64,000 bases of DNA, taken from Psococerastis gibbosa. Lineage: Eukaryota; Arthropoda; Insecta; Psocodea; Psocidae. Location of the stretch: assembly GCA_963971405.1 (NCBI GenBank), contig OZ020491.1, positions 19,586,855 through 19,650,854 of the forward strand, read 5' to 3'. The first letter of the stretch is position 1; the number at the start of each line of letters is the position of its first letter. Shown here in pieces: positions 60,190 through 64,000 of this stretch. The notes beneath the pieces were generated by a model. It had not been told where the DNA came from and searched no databases. It saw only the letters and a list, made by a program, of their open reading frames with translations. Made by a program: the position numbers and the translations under genes.

Positions 60190-61515
60190 CACGGGCCTGT
60201 AGTAAATTCTGTCAAGGGATTGGTGTAGGTTCTCAAGTCTCGGCATTAAATAAAACAAAACTGTTAAACAAATAAACTTTTCTGGATTTAATATGGGCAA
60301 AATATGGAGAGGTGTTGAGTGCGGGCCCCCAAATTCGGGGGGCCTGTAGCATTTTCTAATCCGGCACTGTGCCTATGTATCCTATCAAGTCCTTGTGAGA
60401 GTTTCCTTGGTGACTTCGTGGAACTTGGAGAACATCATGAGTAGAGAAAGAAGAACGCAATGATCCACAGTAAAATACTTTGATAGTGACCGGTCCAAAA
60501 ATTTGTTTACATAATTTATTAATGAAAGTCCATTCTATCCAGTGCTCAAACTCAAATAATTTTATTCTAATTCTTCAAACAATACAGGTTTACAAAAAAA
60601 CATTATTTCGGGTGGTCCGGACCCCTTGGACCACCCCCCTGGACACGGCCATGTAGCCTATCAGCTTTGTACTTATAATTTTATGATTCAATGTTAATAT
60701 TCATGAGTTTTATCAAAATGTCATATATATATATATATGTATATATGTGTAACACCATAACCTCTAAAGAATACACTAGATGCAATTGAGTTCTAAAGAA
60801 ACAAATTTACACTAGACACAGGATCACAGTCTTCACAGCCACCCATGAAAAAAATCCTGACTACGGCCATGATTACACGCATACATATGTATATATTTGT
60901 TCTAATTTAAGGGGCCACCTGCCACTTCTCCTATAGGCTATATCCAACCATTGAAAAGACGTGGCAGTTGCCCCAGCAAATGTCCCATCACTTCTATACA
61001 AAAGCCCGGTGCAAATTTTAATTTTTCTTCCATCTGGACTGCACTGATACTACTGAGAATTCATAAATAGGCCTATTTTGAAAATGGGACATCACATCCC
61101 AGCATAGTAATGGGCTAAAAATGAAGTCATAGTGTGGTAACTATAATTTATGGGTATGGCGTTTTTGTGGCGCCCCGCGCTGTAGATAAGCAGCCAATGA
61201 AGTGTAAAGAGATAGATAGGGTGCTAGCCAGGGGAGGGGAGGGGTGGCTCGCGCCCCTTTGTCTTTCCTGTCCCTCACAATTCCTTCACACTTCCTTCAA
61301 GTGAGATACATTTTTCTTTTTAGGCTGACATAGTAAATAATAATTGTCCGAAGGATTTCATTTCTGCTGCTGCCAAGTTGAAATAGCATATAGGGTTGAA
61401 ACGTCATCCCAGAAGCAGCCCCATTTATGCATATATATACTTGTAACTTGTACAGCGATTTTAGAGCATTTCAGTGAATTTACAGCTGAAAGTAAGTTGA
61501 AATAGCATTTAGGGA
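60190..61515. other. Intergenic, nothing recognised
   Basis: Contains a (TA)n run at about 60725-60745 and two copies of a TTGAAATAGCAT(A/T)TAGGG(T/A)TGAAA sequence (about 61378 and 61498). No gene is supported. Confidence 0.45.
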
Positions 61516-61519
61516 TGAA

Positions 61520-61680
61520 ATAAATAAATAATAAATAAATAAGGACTTTTTTTGTTCTATTACTAAGCCAACCTAGCGGAGTTAGGGCTATAAAGTCCTC
61601 TCTTACACTCAACTAGGAAGGCCCGGGACCGCCTGCTTTACATGCCCTCCGAAGCATGGCCAGAAAATGTAAATATCGTC
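61520..61680 (-). mobile_element. tRNA-derived SINE, 5'-truncated
   Basis: Reverse-strand body AAGCCAACCTAGCGGAGTTA, GGGCTATAAAGTCCTCTCTT and CCTGCTTTACATGCCCTCCG. The box B end is missing. Confidence 0.65.
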
Positions 61681-61740
61681 TCCGAAGCAGCGCCTGTTAA
61701 TTCATGTAATTGTACAGCGATTTTAGAGAATTTCGTTTTT

Positions 61741-62066
61741 GCCAACGGCCTTACCATGTTGAATCCATGAGAGCAGAGCATGTTTCAAACTGCGGCAAAC
61801 TTGGTAGTGTTGGCAGGGGAACATGGTGGGACATGATAACGCGCTGAGACTATACCAATCAGTCTACGTGCTTGTCGAGTCCTGGTCACCTCCGATTAGT
61901 CGTGTGACCTTACAATGTTCCCCAAGTGGTTCGGAATCCACTATAATCAGGTGGTCCACCCTGTCAGTCAACTCCCCTTCACCCTGAGGTGAAAGAGTCT
62001 GCCCTTGGGGTGCCTCAAGTTAACAAACAGACTCACTTCCCCGTCAGGCTGACAGGGTTGCTTTAA
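61741..62066 (+). mobile_element. 5S-rRNA-headed SINE
   Basis: Starts GCCAACGGCCTTACCATGTT and shares the whole body with 40543-40893. The 3' end is cut at CTTTAAGCAGACATC by the adjoining MITE. Confidence 0.75.
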
Positions 62067-62068
62067 GC

Positions 62069-62214
62069 AGACATCATTAATAAGTCTCTACCATATTATA
62101 ACTTAATTTTAAAATGGATAAGTTAAGTATCTACATAATAGTCTCCTTAAAACAAAACAAACAAAAACTCTCAAATCACAAATGAAGTTAAATCGCCGGT
62201 GGAATAACCGCCTA
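62069..62214. mobile_element. Truncated PIF-like MITE (type of 45065)
   Basis: GCAGACATCATTAATAAGTC to CGCCGGTGGAATAACCGCC matches the right part of the 45065 element. The left end is lost at the SINE junction. Confidence 0.6.
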
Positions 62215-62215
62215 A

Positions 62216-62488
62216 GGCGCCCATTCCACCGACCGGCTAGGGCTATTTACAAAAACGGTGACGTGGTAGCAGACATTCAAGACTTAAGTGGCGTCGTGAC
62301 GCCATTTTTTAATTTTAGTTTGTTTGTTTGTGATTTTACTGTATGATCATTGATCAATTTTAACTATGGCATAGAGGAAAATAAACATTTCCGTCAATTC
62401 TGCAATGCGAGGTCGGTGGAAACCCCGCCTAAATCTTGAATGTCTGCTACCACGTCACCGTTTTTGTAAATAGCCCTAGCCGGTCGGT
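62216..62488. mobile_element. PIF/Harbinger-like foldback MITE, right end truncated
   Basis: GGCGCCCATTCCACCGACCG at the left and AGCCCTAGCCGGTCGG at the right. Inner arms and centre match 58529-58908 in the opposite internal orientation. Confidence 0.75.
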
Positions 62489-62489
62489 C

Positions 62490-63225
62490 AGTCTCAATTT
62501 AATTTAATGGAGACCTACCGTACATATATCGACCGGATGGTAAGCACGGTACATAAATACAGACATAATATACAATAGAGTATGGGCTCGTGTTTATTCG
62601 GCCTCAGCCGGAGTGCTGTGTGTAGGTGTTGTCACTTGTCAGGCAAATAAGGCATAAGGTTCATTTATCAATAGAAGTCGTTTGGAAGAGCAATCTACCA
62701 TGAAAATGTTTTCATTTTTTTAAACGTTATCTTCATATTATGACATTGGACGTGAATAAGCTATTGAGCAGGGATATTTTTCAATGTATACACAGTACGT
62801 TCGTATTATACGTCACAGGCTATCTATAATAGGTTTGACGTTTTAGTTAGGGAAAACGGAGACGCTAGAAAGCATACCCGTAAGCCCACCCACACAGGAA
62901 GATACCTCAATTACACCTCCAACCACCCTCAAGCCATCAAAATAGGTATAGCCAATGAGGTTCTGTAGGGACAGTTTTGGTCACTAGGTTCGCTGACGAC
63001 AAACCGATATCCATATTATTCAAAATGGCCGCCGTTTGCATGTGAAAACTAAGCTCTTGGCATCTAATTAATTCTTTTAATATTTTTTATAATATTTTTA
63101 CTATGCCTGGACCTTATTACGCTGCATATAATTTAATTTATATATTCTCCATGATTTATAGAAAAATATCACTTTAAAATAATACGTAGGCCTAATTAAA
63201 AATCATTTTAAAATAGTAGTGAGGC
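62490..63225. other. Intergenic, nothing recognised
   Basis: No gene, RNA or repeat seen. Confidence 0.4.
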
Positions 63226-63228
63226 TTA

Positions 63229-63612
63229 GGTGCCCATTCCATTGACCGGCTAGGGCAATTTCCAACAACGGTGACGTGGTAGCAGACATTCAAGACTTAG
63301 GTGGCGTTTCCACTGACCTCGCATTGCAGAATTGACGGAAATGTTTATTTTCCTCTATGCCATAGTTAAAATTGATCAATGATCATACAGTAAAATCACA
63401 AACAAACAAACTAAAATTAAAAAATGGCTTCATGGGATATGTTAACTACAAACATTTTAATAGATTTCTATTTAAAAAAACACAAACATTTCCGTCAATG
63501 TCATTTGCAATCTGCAATGCGAGGTCGGTGGAAACGCTACCTAAGTCTTGAATGTCTGCTACCACGTCATCGTTGTTGGAAATAGCCCTAGCCGGTCAAT
63601 GGAATGGGCGCC
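63229..63612. mobile_element. PIF/Harbinger-like foldback MITE
   Basis: TTA duplication (63226-63228 and 63613-63615) flanks GGTGCCCATTCCATTGACCG and its complement. It is 384 bp. Confidence 0.85.
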
Positions 63613-63717
63613 TTATGGAAAAATCAACGCTTTGATATCATTGCAACTGGTGCTGCCATCTACAAAATGACGTCACAAATGAACCCCATTGCCTGCATAA
63701 CAGAGCAAAAATTATTT

Positions 63718-63800
63718 GCTTAATGGATCCAGATCTTCAGAGGGAGCTCAAGTACATCAGAAAGGACTTTAAAGCCAATGGCTTTCCCAAGAGATAGTTG
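63718..63800 (+). mobile_element. Possible LINE/Penelope-type RT scrap
   Basis: The frame reads MDPDLQRELKYIRKDFKANG, FPKR and a stop. The RELKYI..F.aNGyP pattern resembles a segment near the C-terminus of retroelement reverse transcriptases. It is too short for confident assignment. Confidence 0.35.
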
Positions 63801-64000
63801 TTAAAGTAATTAAACAATAATACATGCAATACAATACATAGCCTAGCCTCGAGGAGGTGCTGGTAGGCACTGTTTATTCTTATTTATTCAGCTGCTATAC
63901 TTAAGCAAGGGGAGCAAAATATTGTCTACACAGGTTAACTGATAAGAATAACACGCTCTCTTTGTTTTTAAGCCAACAGCAGGTACTGCATACATGTAGG

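Overview
This is a eukaryotic, arthropod-like, AT-rich window, most probably from an insect. The signs are short phase-1 exons with GT-AG introns, TATA boxes followed by an arthropod-type TCAGT initiator, and many transposons: Jockey/CR1- and I-like LINEs, an irritans-type mariner, hAT, PIF/Harbinger-like and piggyBac-like elements, and SINEs. I recognise no conserved housekeeping gene. All host genes I can support are lineage-specific secreted proteins in two tandem families. I could not identify the species.

Region 1 (1-29830) holds five tandem units of one family, called units 1-5 here. Each unit starts with a conserved promoter of about 270 bp (CACGTG E-box, then TATATAAG). Exon 1 follows and encodes a signal peptide (consensus MFRLCLVSLAVLVAAVNG). 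Next come one or more tiny phase-1 exons encoding (F)FKRQ-DFGNFGD-type motifs, then a long exon of QYNPMGQAAM-type repeats. Unit 1 (170-1581), unit 3 (11530-13913) and unit 5 (24280-29606) can be read as intact three-exon genes. Unit 2 (2323-4396) is a pseudogene. Unit 4 (17689-20379) lacks the QYNPM exon; it is a five-exon gene that repeats the FYKRNDFGNFGDFFKRN exon. A hairpin lies in the 3' flank of units 1, 2 and 5, and in weaker form in unit 3. LINE relics, MITEs and SINEs inserted between and inside the units allow the duplications to be ordered.

Region 2 (31287-44930) holds a second cluster of secreted proteins: a basic Cys/Arg/Pro-rich protein (31331-34268, four exons), a small Pro-rich protein with a CYCC cluster (34931-36077, two exons), and a 644-residue His/Glu-rich acidic repeat protein with a basic head (41452-44830, three exons). 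The last two share their signal exon, TATA/initiator and an upstream array of GATCACGC/CATCCGC modules. Between them lie a dead exon copy (36471-36600) and a dead relic of the region 1 FFKR family (36998-37488), so the clusters are related or intermixed.

Region 3 (45000-64000) is almost entirely transposable elements. It contains a complete mariner (46210-47502) with an intact 349-residue transposase, and a complete 5.16-kb hAT element (52075-57236) with an intact 812-residue TTF-zinc-finger transposase, inserted into a SINE with an 8-bp target duplication. The rest is SINEs, PIF-like MITEs, hAT MITEs and LINE fragments. I see no host gene there.

Splice structures come from reading donors, acceptors and phases by eye. 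In every intact model the summed exon length is a multiple of three and all junctions are phase 1. None is confirmed by transcripts.
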